A DNA stretch of 64,000 nucleotides from Bradyrhizobium sp. 139 (GCF_023074175.1 NZ_JADPKS010000084.1:62001-126000), one strand, 5' to 3'. Positions 26,473 to 35,939 are shown, counted from the stretch's first letter. Notes: generated by a model not told the origin, from the sequence alone. A program made the numbers and translations.

Positions 26473-27050
26473 CTTACTTTGCGACTGACGAGCGCCGCCT
26501 TACGCCGCGTCTTGAACCATGACGCCGTGGAAACCGACTACCTTCACTGAAAAAAACGCGAAAACAACGCCATGTAAGATAGAAATCATCGAAGGATTTC
26601 GTCTGGCATGGCCCTAAGTCCCACAGTGACCAATGAATTCGCCGCGAGCGTAACCGCATAGGCAACAATTGTGTGTAACTAACGAGCTCCGCTGAGCTCG
26701 GCGGTTATTTCGATCAACGTTCCGCATCCGCTCGGTTCAAGGTGCTCAAGGATATTCTCGAGCGCATGCGCGCTTCCGACCAGAAAATCTTTTCGTGCTC
26801 GGATGCTTCGAGCGACCCGCCACGCTCTAGGCGATGTGCGTTCCACCGCTGACAAGCGCCCCGCGGGATAGAACGCGCCGCTGCGGCCGGTTGGTGGCCC
26901 AGCTCGCAGTCGAACTGTAAACCAACGGGTTGCTACGAGCGCGCCGCCGAACTCGCTGTCCACCTGACTGAGATCGGGAGCCGAACAAACTTCCTTCCGG
27001 CCGTCGCAGTTTTTCAGCGCAATCGATCAAAGTGGAGCTGTCGACTTAGA
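26473..27050. other. Stretch without a clearly supported gene
   Basis: 578 bp. A minus-strand frame about 26679-26963 ends RKDFLVGSAHALENILEHLE and PSGCGTLIEITAELSG, which looks coding-like at its C-terminal end but has no clear start and no family I know. Possible decayed gene. Confidence 0.3.
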
Positions 27051-27160
27051 GGCGAACACCATACACCTTCGTATCGTTCCGTGCCCACTTTTTGGTGCCC
27101 GATGATTACCTATGTCCGATTGAGCTGCTGGCCCCGATGGTCTTAGGCTGCATGTGTTGG
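27051..27160 (+). repeat. Element-4 copy 1, upstream of a Cys-rich small protein
   Basis: CACCTTCGTATCGTTCCGTG, then GATGATTACCTATGTCCGAT and TTAGGCTGCATG, matches 56924-57030 (ACCTTCGTATCGTTCCATGG, CGACGATTTCCTAGGTCTAA, TCTAGGCTGCATG) over about 100 bp. Both copies precede paralogous genes in the same orientation. Confidence 0.6.
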
Positions 27161-27240
27161 CACGCACACGAGTTTATGAAGTGCGATGAGGAAAAAAGAG
27201 GATTGAGGAACAACTGTACTAAAACCAGAAGGAGACTGCG

Positions 27241-27462
27241 ATGCCCTATTGCTCCGAAACTCCTAAGTCTGGCAGAGCCGCGCGATGCGCAGTTTGCGAC
27301 GGCAAGTTTGGTCTCGTCCGGCACTATTCGTGGCGAACCGGGCTATGTTCCAAGAAATGCGTCGATCGCTTCAGAGCTCGCAGGGAAAGTGACCGCGATT
27401 GGGTAAGCTGGCTCCCGATCGCCTTCAACCAACTGCCAGAGAAACGGCCGGGGCCATCATGA
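27241..27462 (+). CDS. Small zinc-finger-like protein, 73 aa (copy 1)
   Basis: ATG 27241 after AGAAGGAGACTGCG, a strong ribosome binding site. The core is GRAARCAVCDGKFGLVRHYS, WRTGLCSKKCVDRF: a CxxC and a CxxxC pair 17 residues apart, suited to bind one zinc. The paralogue at 57171-57398 is ~75% identical. Similar short proteins seem widespread in Bradyrhizobium; no function is known. Its stop overlaps the next start (ATGA at 27459-27462), so the pair is translationally coupled. Confidence 0.75.
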   Translation: MPYCSETPKSGRAARCAVCDGKFGLVRHYSWRTGLCSKKCVDRFRARRESDRDWVSWLPIAFNQLPEKRPGPS

Positions 27463-27662
27463 CGCTCCGGAGCTCGCAACGCGGCACTGTGTATTTGGAA
27501 GCAGGGCGGACTTTGCTCCGCACGGCTCAAGCGGTGATTGACTCAGTGATTGCGGCCCGGCTCAAGTCCCTTGCCGACGACTACCAGTCGCAGGATGAGA
27601 ACGTTCGCGTCTCGATCAACCCAAACGGCATCGGCTCGATCGATTGCCAACAACTGAGGTGA
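27459..27662 (+). CDS. Small conserved hypothetical protein, 67 aa
   Basis: ATG 27459 overlaps the stop of the preceding zinc-finger-like gene by four bases. The product starts MTLRSSQRGTVYLEAGRTLL and continues RTAQAVIDSVIAARLKSLAD, a helical protein with an amphipathic pattern, then a polar tail. I recall similar short proteins (MTLR...GTVYLEAG) in Bradyrhizobium but no function. Confidence 0.6.
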   Translation: MTLRSSQRGTVYLEAGRTLLRTAQAVIDSVIAARLKSLADDYQSQDENVRVSINPNGIGSIDCQQLR

Positions 27663-27874
27663 GTGGCGTGCATGACCTGACGGGCTGCTTCATCGCTCGT
27701 CTCCGGAAGAACTCGAGGCGATCTTTCGAACGTCCGGCGCGACCCCGGTCACGAGCAGTTTTATTGAGCCGCCCGCACGGCTTCAAAGTTGGAGCTCAGA
27801 TGGTCGATCTGAATGAAATGAGTATGGTCATATCATAGCGAAGCTGGTTCACGAGGCAGCTTTTCGGAGCGAAT

Positions 27875-28042
27875 ATGGGCGAAGTCATTCCGTTTGTCCC
27901 AAAATCTGAGCGCGAGCGAGTTCGCCTAATTCGAGAGGCTCGCGCGATCCACGACAGTATCTTCCCGCCGGAGCAGCAGGACAAGGCACTGACAAGTCAC
28001 GAAGTGGGCGGCACCACCGGTGACGAGGGCGAGTTCTCATGA
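27875..28042 (+). CDS. Small acidic/basic hypothetical protein, 55 aa
   Basis: ATG 27875 follows CGGAGCGAAT, a weak ribosome binding site. It encodes MGEVIPFVPKSERERVRLIR and EARAIHDSIFPPEQQDKALT, then a Gly/Glu tail. The basic helix SERERVRLIREARAIH is a compact hydrophilic helix. The stop overlaps the next start (ATGA, 28039-28042), so the two are coupled. No known function; similar I/PF-starting short proteins occur in rhizobia. Confidence 0.6.
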   Translation: MGEVIPFVPKSERERVRLIREARAIHDSIFPPEQQDKALTSHEVGGTTGDEGEFS

Positions 28043-28248
28043 TCAAGATCATCGCCGTGCTCTGCAGTCTCTCCTCTCCGGCAAATTGCCACGAGCAAAT
28101 TGTCACCACCTCGGACTTCGCCGAGGTCTCGATGCAGTCCTGCCTGATGGGCGCGCCGCAGCTCGCCGACTGGATGAACCAGCATCCGGCCGAGCGTTTG
28201 GCCGCATGGCGCTGCGTAATTGGAAGACGGGATGGCAGGGGCGCTTAG
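28039..28248 (+). CDS. Small Cys-containing protein, possibly exported, 69 aa
   Basis: Starts MIKIIAVLCSLSSPANCHEQ, a short hydrophobic segment with Cys, then IVTTSDFAEVSMQSCLMGAP, QLADWMNQHPAERLAAWRC and VIGRRDGRGA. Four Cys residues and the W...C.IG ending suggest disulfides or metal binding in the periplasm. Start set by the ATGA overlap with the previous gene. I recall related Bradyrhizobium proteins of equal length; function unknown. Confidence 0.6.
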   Translation: MIKIIAVLCSLSSPANCHEQIVTTSDFAEVSMQSCLMGAPQLADWMNQHPAERLAAWRCVIGRRDGRGA

Positions 28249-28609
28249 ATTAGAAGGCGGCGTTCGCTGGCCGTCCTCCGAGAATCCGGCGAACATGCTT
28301 TCCGCCAATGCAGGAGCGAAGACAACTACGCTGTGCGCTTATCACGCCAGTTGTGAGCGCGACGGAACGAAGCTAACGGCGGTTCTTTTTTACGACCTCC
28401 CCTCCAATCTCCGCGGCCCTGGCGATGATCATCTCCCGCTTGCAGTCTGGGTTAAATAGCACCGGAGGCTCAGACGCCCCATTTTGGGCCCCTGGGCAAT
28501 GGGTCGGAGGTAAAGTTGATCGCCGGGGCAACCGGCCGGCTTACCACCGCCCAAATCTCTGGCTAGACGCCGCGACAGTTCACCAACCGTGTGGCGGGAG
28601 CGGAGCGAG
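28249..28609. other. Intergenic stretch before cytochrome b561
   Basis: 361 bp without a supported gene. Confidence 0.3.
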
Positions 28610-29161
28610 GTGATCGGGTTGCGCAGCAATTCCTCTCGCCACGGCGCCGGGGCCAAAGTCCTGCATTGGCTGACCGTCATGCTAGTTCTCGCCGCTTATG
28701 TGCTGAGCAACGGCGACGGCTATTCGCTCTATTCCGCGGCCGCGGACGGGCTCCGCAGGGTTCATGAGGCGCTTGGGGTTGTCCTGTTCATTGTTGTCGT
28801 GCTGCGGCTGCTATGGCGCTTGATCGAGACTACGCCCGCGAAGCAGCCGATGCTGCCATGGATGGCTGCGGCCGCAAAGCTCGTTCACTTCGCGCTTTAT
28901 GCGCTCCTCATCGCGATTCCGGCAACCGCGGTGCTCGGCACTTGGCTGGAGGGGATTCCCGTCACCCTTCCCGGATTCGACATCGCCCCCCTGATTGCGA
29001 AGGCGCATGGACTGGGGCAGCTGATCATGGAAGTACACACCACCCTCGGCAACGCCATCCTCTGGATTGCCGCTGTGCATACAGCCGCGGCTCTCTTCCA
29101 TCACTTCTATCTACGCGACGACGTTCTTCAATCGATGACTCCCCGGCGCATGAATGAATAG
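28610..29161 (+). CDS. Cytochrome b561-type di-haem membrane protein, 183 aa
   Basis: GTG 28610 is chosen because GGGAG (28596-28600) precedes it and the first helix follows soon. Four membrane helices with the conserved His: AKVLHWLTVMLVLAAYVL (H near 15), RRVHEALGVVLFIVVVLRLL, KLVHFALYALLIAIPATAVL, MEVHTTLGNAILWIAAVHTA and AALFHHFYLRDDVL. This is the prokaryotic cytochrome b561 (CybB) layout, ending in the usual FHHF.LRD..L. It transfers electrons, probably from quinol, within the inner membrane. It stands alone with no periplasmic partner gene. Confidence 0.85.
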   Translation: MIGLRSNSSRHGAGAKVLHWLTVMLVLAAYVLSNGDGYSLYSAAADGLRRVHEALGVVLFIVVVLRLLWRLIETTPAKQPMLPWMAAAAKLVHFALYALLIAIPATAVLGTWLEGIPVTLPGFDIAPLIAKAHGLGQLIMEVHTTLGNAILWIAAVHTAAALFHHFYLRDDVLQSMTPRRMNE

Positions 29162-30134
29162 TCTTGCCGCTTAGATCAAGCCATGGCGGCGCAAGTAGAG
29201 AGATCATTTTGAAACCCCTACCGCCCGCAGCTAGATCGACAGCGAACGCGTTTGACGGAACCTACCACGGTCGCATTCGAGCAGTGACGCGTGCTGCGGG
29301 TGTGGACGCGGCTAATAATTTCAAACGGTCGCGCGATCTTTTCGGAGCGACAGGAGGGCGCCGACTCGGCCGTCACTCTGGTCTTGAGGACTAAATCGGC
29401 TTCGAATTGTAGGGGCAGGGCTGTTGTCTACGGTCCTAGGCGTTGGGTCAGACCTCAGCGCTGGCGCGCATAACACGCCGTCGTCCAGGCGCTTCGATCG
29501 GGTACGCAACTTTTCTGAGCCAGACCCGACAACAGATCGTTCCGTGAACTGCAATATTCAGGCTACATTGACAATCAGGCCAGGCTTCGAGTGAACGTGA
29601 TCGTCAATCGCGATCTGGTGATCGAACCCTAGCAGTGAAGGAGAGCAAAATGAACATCGGCGCCGAAGAGGAGCTGAGCCGGTCACAATGAAGGTAAAAC
29701 GCTTCGGCTGCCGTTTACTGTGATCTAAGAAAAGTGCCGTACTGCCAAAGTGCGAGGGCCGTCATACATTGATCTGAAACTCGCTCGTTGCTCCGATGCC
29801 GGCCCGATTTACGGCGGTTCATCGGTCGCTTCGACCAGCGCGAAGGCAGACTCGAAACGAAGATGCATAGCCTCCGACGTGATTCACAAAGAGCCGCAAC
29901 CTGAACTCCTGGAACATCTTCTGGGCGGGAAGGCCGCGACCCACCACGACGATCGGCCATGCTTGAGCCGGTCGCCTTTCCGGAGGAGGCGCTCGGGCGA
30001 CGGGGTTGTGGTCGATAGATGCCTTCACGTGGCTGAAAAGCTCGACGCTTAGCAAGCCGGCGCTGATGCAGCATCCCGGGACTTGCATTCAAACGCGGCG
30101 CAAGGTTTGCTGCACGGCCCGGGGGGTCTCATGC
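29162..30134. other. Gene-poor stretch, about 970 bp
   Basis: Nothing I can support as a gene. A minus-strand frame at 29819-30088 (SVELFSHVKASIDHNPVARA, FQEFRLRLFVNHVGGYASSF) may be part of a decayed protein that I do not recognise. A 13-codon frame at 29650-29691 follows GGAG but is too short to call. Confidence 0.3.
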
Positions 30135-30536
30135 CTAACCCGCTGTGCGCGTGTGCAATCCCGGACGCCTCACGACTGGCTCTTCAGGCGCGTCAAAGAT
30201 TGACGTCGTGAGCAGGACAGCGGCAGCGAGGATCCAGTAATACGACGCGTCGAGCCAATCGAATTTGAGGGCAAAGGGTAGGATCACAAACACCACCCCA
30301 AGGGCGCGATCGAGCCGAAGGTGCAGCCAGTAGGGGATGATGCGGACGAGACCGGTGGGATGGTCGGTTGCAGCGGCCAAGAGCAGCGCGGCAACACCTA
30401 CGACAACCGAAAGCCACATCGCGACTGGTTCGCTCTGGCCCAGGTTCAGCACGAATGGCGCTGCGATCAGGACGATCGCGGCGGGATAGTCGATCAGGTA
30501 AGCGTGGACAGATTTGGTGATGAAGCGGAACGACAT
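30135..30536 (-). CDS. Small four-helix membrane protein, copy 1 (SPW-like), 133 aa
   Basis: Begins MSFRFITKSVHAYLIDYPAA after AGGAGTCAC (minus strand). Helices: IVLIAAPFVLNLG, VAMWLSVVVGVAALLLAAAT, ALGVVFVILPFALKFDWL, WILAAAVLLTTSIF. Paralogues lie at 31702-32139 and 49659-50060. Such proteins are annotated as SPW-repeat or hypothetical membrane proteins in Bradyrhizobiaceae (recollection); role unknown, perhaps stress-linked. It carries a conserved block 114 bp upstream (30651-30690) shared with the other two genes. Confidence 0.75.
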   Translation of the reverse strand: MSFRFITKSVHAYLIDYPAAIVLIAAPFVLNLGQSEPVAMWLSVVVGVAALLLAAATDHPTGLVRIIPYWLHLRLDRALGVVFVILPFALKFDWLDASYYWILAAAVLLTTSIFDAPEEPVVRRPGLHTRTAG

Positions 30537-30650
30537 CAGTGACTCCTACGTGCTTTGTTGCTCGTGCCGCCGTATGCCAGCAAGCACTCTGCACAATCGT
30601 CAAGGGTCAGCCCGTTAGACACACAGGAAACCTATGCCGGTACGCCAAGC

Positions 30651-30690
30651 ATTAGAAGTGCCTGGTCGTTATGGTTTCCATTCCACTCGC
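30651..30690 (-). promoter_or_regulatory. Element-3 copy 1, upstream of small membrane protein gene
   Basis: Plus-strand ATTAGAAGTGCCTGGTCGTT then ATGGTTTCCATTCCACTCGC. It aligns with 32273-32310 and with the reverse complement of 49463-49504. In each case the element lies 114-154 bp upstream of the paralogous start and on the same face relative to the gene. Confidence 0.55.
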
Positions 30691-31213
30691 TCGGGGCACC
30701 CCGCCAGAGGCGTCAGGCTCGTCATGTCCGATGCCCACGAGGGCATGAAGGCCACCGTAGCAAATGTGCTCAAATCCAGCTGGCCGCGCTGTTGTTTCGA
30801 CTTCATGCGCAATGCATTGGCGCATGCCGCAAGACCGGACGGCGCGTCGTCTCCGCCTTCCTTGCCAAACCGTTTGCCCGGGACGATGCCGAGGCTGCCA
30901 AGACGCAGTAGCGCAAGGTCGCCGATCGGTTCCGCCACAAGCTGTCGAAGCTTTCGCCCTTTCGAGACGGCGGAGACCGACGTGCTCGCCTACACGACCT
31001 CCCGCCGCAGCACCGGACCAAGCTGCACTCCACCAACCCGATTGAGTGCCTCAACGGCGAGATCAAGCGGCGCACCGAGGTGGCCGGCATCTTCCCCAAC
31101 GAGAACGCCGTCGTTCGCCTCATCGGCGCGATCCTGCTCGAACAAAACGAAGAATGGGCGGTCCACTGTGCCCGTTATGACAATGGAAGCAGTCGCGCCG
31201 TTGCGCGATGATT
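30687..31213 (+). pseudogene. IS256-family transposase, C-terminal remnant
   Basis: Readable in pieces across frames: LVMSDAHEGMKATVANVLKS and DFMRNALAHA, then VADRFRHKLSKLSPF, AETDVLAY, TKLHSTNPIECLNGEIKRRT, EVAGIFPNENAVVRLIGAIL and LEQNEEWAVHCARY. These are the core and C-terminal motifs of IS256 transposases (HSTNPIERLNGEIKRR). At least three frame slips are present. No terminal repeats were found. The remnant begins right next to element 3, so the insertion probably removed whatever lay upstream. Confidence 0.8.
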
Positions 31214-31701
31214 CGAGCGTCAGCCTCACGGCTCTCGCCAGCTGACCTGCCCGGCTCTCGCCGGCAACGCGGTGATCCACCGCCAGCTAAACCACGCCAC
31301 GGGACACAATGGGCACACTGGGGTGCGCGGCATCGTAGCGGACCGTATTTCCATTTCGAAGGGCTCGCCGTGCTGGATCGGGATGCGGGACCGAACCAAT
31401 CGATTTGCAGCACGGGTTTCGGTCAACATTAAAGAAGGTGTGTGGGGCCCCCAACGGGGGTTATTGCTTCCAATCTGCTGCGCATCGCCGAATAACCGCT
31501 CAAACAGCGGCCACAGTGCCGGATTTTGAGCAGCGAATCATTGACCTCGAACGCAAGCATCTACGGCACCACAGCGCCACTCTTGCTATCTTGAGCGCCT
31601 GCTGGTGTAGCCCACGCGACAGGCTGTCATCCCGCCGATCGCGGCAGTTCCGAGCTCCGCAAGTAGCTTGCCCCCCAGCACAGAACATCGAGCATCGTCG
31701 G
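31214..31701. other. Stretch without a supported gene
   Basis: 488 bp between the IS256 remnant and the second small membrane protein gene; no recognisable motif. Confidence 0.3.
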
Positions 31702-32139
31702 TCATTGGGTTTGCTCTTTTGACCCGCTAAGACGAACCGATCCCCGCCTGCGGGTCCGCATGTTGAGGTTCGCTCTCTGGGCGGCGCTCACCTCGGGCGC
31801 GTTGAGAGCTGAGGTCGTCAGCAAGACTGCTGCGGCGAAAACCCAGGAATAGCCGGCGTCTGGCCCAGTGACATGGAAAGCGGAGGGGGCAGTGATGGAG
31901 ATCACACCCAATGCGCGGTCCACCCATTGTAGCGAGGCACGGATGACTCCGACGAGCGCCGTCGAGTGGTCCGTGAATGCCGACAGCAGCAGTGAGACGC
32001 GGGTCACCACCGAAAGCCACAGCGCGACGGGACTGCTCTTGCCTAGCTTGAGCAGGAATGGCGCAACAATTAAAACGACGGCGACAGGACAGTCGATTAG
32101 GTATGTGCGGATAGATTTTGTGATGAAGCGGAATGACAT
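31702..32139 (-). CDS. Small four-helix membrane protein, copy 2 (SPW-like, diverged), 145 aa
   Basis: MSFRFITKSIRTYLIDCPVA is nearly identical in its first 20 residues to copies 1 and 3, but the body has drifted (VIRASLQWVDRALGVISITA, PSAFHVTGPDAGYSWVFAAA) and the C-terminus is longer and basic. The conserved RIIPYWLH is replaced, and the central loop is altered. The frame is still open, so either specialised or early decay. Ribosome binding site AGGAG. Same upstream element (32273-32310, 133 bp away). Confidence 0.6.
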   Translation of the reverse strand: MSFRFITKSIRTYLIDCPVAVVLIVAPFLLKLGKSSPVALWLSVVTRVSLLLSAFTDHSTALVGVIRASLQWVDRALGVISITAPSAFHVTGPDAGYSWVFAAAVLLTTSALNAPEVSAAQRANLNMRTRRRGSVRLSGSKEQTQ

Positions 32140-32272
32140 AGCGGAACTCCTGCATGCTGGGCTGCTAGATCGAGTGGTCGGGACATCGAAAATAGGGGCT
32201 TGTGATCTGGGCGACCCGTGCTGCCACCAATATCGATAGGGCGTATAAAGAGCGTATTCCCGTCCGCGCGAG

Positions 32273-32310
32273 GTTAGAAATGTCGGATCGTTATCGTTTT
32301 CATTATCTCC
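32273..32310 (-). promoter_or_regulatory. Element-3 copy 2, upstream of small membrane protein gene
   Basis: Plus-strand GTTAGAAATGTCGGATCGTT then ATCGTTTTCATTATCTCC. Best match to copy 3 at 49463-49504; the core ATCGTTATCGTTTTCATT is identical to the reverse complement there apart from the first base. Confidence 0.55.
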
Positions 32311-33210
32311 AGCCGCCCGGTCTAAAGCTTTCAGACGCCAAGGCCCCCCGCGCGGGCGGTTAGACCAGCGCTCGAGTAGAAATCTCTTCCACTCGAACGC
32401 TCCCGGGTTGCCACGCTAAGTCGGGCGAACCTAGCACCGGCGGGGCAAAGGCCTTCCATCCCATCGATTTTGAGCAAATCTCGTTCTGAACGCGTGTTCA
32501 CAGTGGTCCAAAGTCGCACTCTTTTGTCACCGGCCAGTTACTCCGGGCGCCGCCATCGTCAATCTGAAAATGACGCGTGAACTGCAACTTGCTCGCGACA
32601 AAAACCAGCGGGTCGGCCGCATGCCACACCGGCCACCGCGGACGCAACGCCGCTAGCGACAGCCGTGGCGCCGGACCAGATGCCTGCCGCACGGACTCTC
32701 TTGTCAGTGGGCAATCGCTGCTCGTGCAAGGCCGTCAGGCAGGTTCAAGCCTTCGCCCAAACCTTGCAGTGACCGGCCGAAGATGAGCCGGCGCGGAGCC
32801 AACCACCGTGGCGCCGACGCATGGAGATCGGCCCCGCGAGGAAGGTCCGCGCAGTTCGGCGTTCATCAGCCAGTGCACTTGGAACGGCGACAGGGGCCAT
32901 GTCCGCCAATCGCCGCGAGGACCATGATGACGGCGCTGCTGACGAACATAAGGCAGTTGCCCACGCTGCATGCGGAGAGCACGTTTGTGCTGTTTAGAGC
33001 CTCAGGCGGTGGTCGCCCCGCATCAGGGACGCGCTGCTCACGACGTAATCCTTCAGATTTAAGTCGAGCGCTTCGCGGGCGCGAGTTCATTGGCCAGCAG
33101 CTTTGAAGCCGGGCCGCCGCATCCGTTGACAAATCACTCTCTCGGCATCAATGCAACCTCAAGCACACTTTTCCTAAACCGCTATCGCTTCCGGCCCGCG
33201 CTGCAATCCC
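32311..33210. other. Stretch without a supported gene
   Basis: 900 bp. A minus-strand frame about 32866-33010 ends NSTNVLSACSVGNCLMFVSS followed by AVIMVLAAIGGHG, a possible transmembrane helix of a decayed tiny protein. It would be downstream of element-2 copy 1. Otherwise nothing recognised. Confidence 0.3.
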
Positions 33211-33275
33211 AACGTTGGAGAACATTGCCAATCGCGGATGCGTATAGTTTTCATGGAAACGGGGGAATGGCACGG
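33211..33275 (-). repeat. Element-2 copy 1
   Basis: Minus strand: CATTCCCCCGTTTCCATGAA, AACTATACGCATCCGCGATT, GGCAATG. It aligns with 39281-39345 (+) and 54315-54382 (-), which share ATTCCCCGCTG, ATGRAAACTATACATGCC and GCTATTGGAAA. This is the most diverged of the three copies. Confidence 0.5.
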
Positions 33276-33387
33276 TGCCGTTCCTCAATCCATTCTAGGT
33301 CGAGGCGAGTTGCGCAGTCCGCTACTGCAGCACGCTGCCGTCAAAGCCGCAATAACCATGGTCTATCAACTCTATGCCGCGAGATGA
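33253..33387 (+). CDS. 44-residue small ORF carrying Element-1 copy D at its 3' end
   Basis: ATG 33253 to TGA 33385-33387 encodes METGEWHGAVPQSILGRGEL then RSPLLQHAAVKAAITMVYQL and YAAR. The last 14 residues resemble the end of the equal-length frame at 37682-37816 (AAAIMIVYRLYGQR). The nucleotide block CAATAACCATGGTCTATCAA, CTCTATGCCGCGAGATGATT, TCCCTC is element-1 copy D and extends past the stop. The start overlaps element-2 copy 1 on the other strand. Whether it is translated is unknown. Confidence 0.45.
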   Translation: METGEWHGAVPQSILGRGELRSPLLQHAAVKAAITMVYQLYAAR

Positions 33388-33399
33388 TTTCCCTCATCG

Positions 33400-33925
33400 C
33401 TGGGCGACCGCCATCGTGTGAGACCGCATTTGTGGCAGAGGCGGTGGAGGATCATCCGGCGCTTTGATCGCCAGATACCGGAATGAGGGAGTGCAATATT
33501 GAGGCTGCAGACTAGCGACGTCTCTCATGGTTTTGCATGCGCCTGTGGCGGCTAAATCCATTTGCTTAACGATCAGGCGAGCGGGTCGGCGCCATCCTGT
33601 GTAACCGCCTGCAGCTTTTTGCGACGGTGGACAATGCGGCCGGGGGTAAATCGAAGCAGTATCGGTGGACGGTCGGGAAAACACGGAGGCGCTCGTTGAA
33701 AAGCTCAGCTTCATGATCGCGTACGGCTCCGATGCGCCAGTGGTCTCCGTAGTCACCGGAGCATCGCCAATGACGATCCGTCTATCTCCAGGCAACCAGC
33801 TTTGTTCTCAATCCCCAGAGCCGGATCGTGACTCCGTCTATTCGGCCGTCTGGGTCTGGCCCGCGACCTCAAGCCTTCGGCAAAACTAGTGAGGAGCAGC
33901 GGCAAACTATGGGGAAGGTGGATGA
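33400..33925. other. Stretch upstream of the MFS gene
   Basis: 526 bp. No gene I can support; a plus frame at 33665-33889 has no recognisable motif. Confidence 0.3.
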
Positions 33926-35590
33926 ATGGCGCAAAAACATGTAGAGTGCGGCAGCTGCGGCGTTATCGATCCAGACCCCTGCCCTCGAGAACTCGGGCGG
34001 AAAGCGCCGGCTCGGTGCCGACGCATGGTGCTCACAGCCTGTGTGCTCGCGTCGTCGATGGCGTTCATCGATGGGACAGCGCTGCCCGTCGTGCTGCCGA
34101 TATTGCGCGCCGAATTCGGTGCTGACCTCGCCTCGGTCCAATGGGTTCTCAACGGGTATATGCTGGCGCTCGCCTCCCTGATATTGATCGGCGGGGCGCT
34201 CGCCGATGTTTATGGCAAGGCGCGCATGCTCGGCGTCGGTTGCGTCCTGTTCGGTCTAGCGTCCGCGGCTTGCGCGTTGGCGCCTTCGCCCGCCTGGCTG
34301 ATCACTGCCCGGGTGGTGCAGGGAGCGGCCGCAGCGATTGTTACACCTGCAAGTCTCGCCCTGATTGGGGCAACCTATCCGCGCGCGGAGCGGAACCGGG
34401 CGATCGGCGTATGGGCAGCGGCATCTGCTCTCACCACCGCCGGAGGTCCTGTCTTGGGCGGCTGGCTGACCGAGACTTTTGGCTGGCCATCCGTGTTCTG
34501 GATCAACCCGCCGCTCGCGCTCGTAGCAGTGGGAGTTCTGCTGGTCTTCGCGGGCAGAGATGACCTCATCCAGCGCCGGTTCGACGGGATTGGCGCCGCG
34601 ATCCTCGCTTTGGCGCTCGGGACGCTCACCTGGGCGCTGAGCCAGATCGGACCAAGTCAAGCTCGGGCCGCTGCGAACGCACCAGCCCAATCCGTGACGG
34701 TGCTCACGATAGTCGCCGGGTTCGGCATTCTCGGGTTCGCCGTCTACGCGTTCTGGGAGCGCAGAAGCGAACATCCGATGACGCCACCCCGCCTGGTGGA
34801 GAACCGCACCTTTCTCGGGCTGAACGTCGCGACGCTGATGATCTATACGGGGATTTCGATCGTGTTCTTCCTCCTACCTTTTGACCTCGTCGACCGCCGC
34901 GCCCTGTCGTCGACCGATGCCGGGTTGGCATTCCTGCCTTTCACGCTCGGCGTGGGGCTCTTGTCCAGTGTCTTCGGCGGGTTGGCCGACAAGATTGGCA
35001 CGCGGACCATGCTTATCGCGGGACCGGCAGGTGCCGCGCTCGCCTATGTCTGGTTGGCGCTCGGTCATAAAGAATCTTTGATGCTCGGCGTGATCGTACC
35101 CATGACGCTGCTTGGCCTTTCCTTCGCGGTGCTCGTGACACCGCTCACCGCATCCGTCATGTCGAGCGTTGACCAGACGGATGAAGGGCTCGCCTCCGGC
35201 ATCAACAATGCCGCAAGCCGGGTTGCGCAGCTTGCCGGTGCGGCACTAGCCGCCGGTGCCGCGTCTTTCGAGTCCGGCTACGAGGTCGGTCTCGCCGTAG
35301 CCGCCGCGACCTCGATCTGCGGAGCTTTTACAGCCGCAATAATCGCCATGCCGGCCGACACGAAAGCGGGCGGCTCGGGAGGCGTCTCGAACCCATGGAA
35401 TTCAACTAGATTCGATATTGGCTTGCCAGATGTCCTCAAGTTCACCGAAGCAGCCATTCGGAGCGGAGTGTCTCGATCCAGGCTCAGACGCTCCAGGCGC
35501 TGGAACACGAGTTGCGCGGAAGCCGGACTATCGCGATGTTCGCGACGCCGCGAGCCTTCGCTGGCCCGTGAACGCTATCCTCGGACCTGA
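33926..35590 (+). CDS. MFS drug exporter, DHA2 type (14 helices), 554 aa
   Basis: From ATG 33926, or the in-frame ATG 34025 (MVLTACVLASSMAFIDGTAL), which fits the family start better. It has the DHA2 motif C region and key sequences DGTALPVVLPILRAEFGADL, VQWVLNGYMLALASLILIGG, GALADVYGKARMLGVG (motif A), GGPVLGGWLTETFGWPSVFW and FINPP-like INPPLALV. Fourteen hydrophobic helices can be counted. It exports drugs or toxic organics with the proton gradient. The last ~60 residues (WNSTRFDIGLPDVLKF onward) look non-native and polar, so the original stop was probably lost by a frameshift. Confidence 0.88.
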   Translation: MAQKHVECGSCGVIDPDPCPRELGRKAPARCRRMVLTACVLASSMAFIDGTALPVVLPILRAEFGADLASVQWVLNGYMLALASLILIGGALADVYGKARMLGVGCVLFGLASAACALAPSPAWLITARVVQGAAAAIVTPASLALIGATYPRAERNRAIGVWAAASALTTAGGPVLGGWLTETFGWPSVFWINPPLALVAVGVLLVFAGRDDLIQRRFDGIGAAILALALGTLTWALSQIGPSQARAAANAPAQSVTVLTIVAGFGILGFAVYAFWERRSEHPMTPPRLVENRTFLGLNVATLMIYTGISIVFFLLPFDLVDRRALSSTDAGLAFLPFTLGVGLLSSVFGGLADKIGTRTMLIAGPAGAALAYVWLALGHKESLMLGVIVPMTLLGLSFAVLVTPLTASVMSSVDQTDEGLASGINNAASRVAQLAGAALAAGAASFESGYEVGLAVAAATSICGAFTAAIIAMPADTKAGGSGGVSNPWNSTRFDIGLPDVLKFTEAAIRSGVSRSRLRRSRRWNTSCAEAGLSRCSRRREPSLARERYPRT

Positions 35591-35939
35591 TTACCGGATT
35601 CGTCAGCCGCAGGCCTCGGCCGGAAGGTCTGCCGGACTTCATGAAGATCGGTGCGTTGACGGGCGGATGCACTCACGCCATCGCATCCCCAGGGGGAATG
35701 CTGAACGATCATAGAGGAGTGGCAGTTGCCTTCCTAGTTAGTCATCTGGAACGCAACGCCGTACATTATGGCGCGCGTTGTTTGCTGCGCTCGATATCGC
35801 CGCAGAGTTCGTTACCGCATGCCACCAACGGACCTGACAGTCGAGTTCTTGGACGTTATTAAAAGCGATTGATGCTCACGTGAAGGTCTCGCCCACATCA
35901 TTATGGACAACTAGGCCACTCACACGGCCACCCAAGATC
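35591..35939. other. Stretch without a supported gene
   Basis: 349 bp downstream of the MFS gene; no motif recognised. Confidence 0.3.

Noticed and set aside
33926..34025. First 33 residues of the MFS frame as native N-terminus
   Set aside because: The stretch is polar and Cys/Pro-rich with no similarity to DHA2 exporters; ATG 34025 gives the typical start. Both are kept as alternatives because no ribosome binding site decides.
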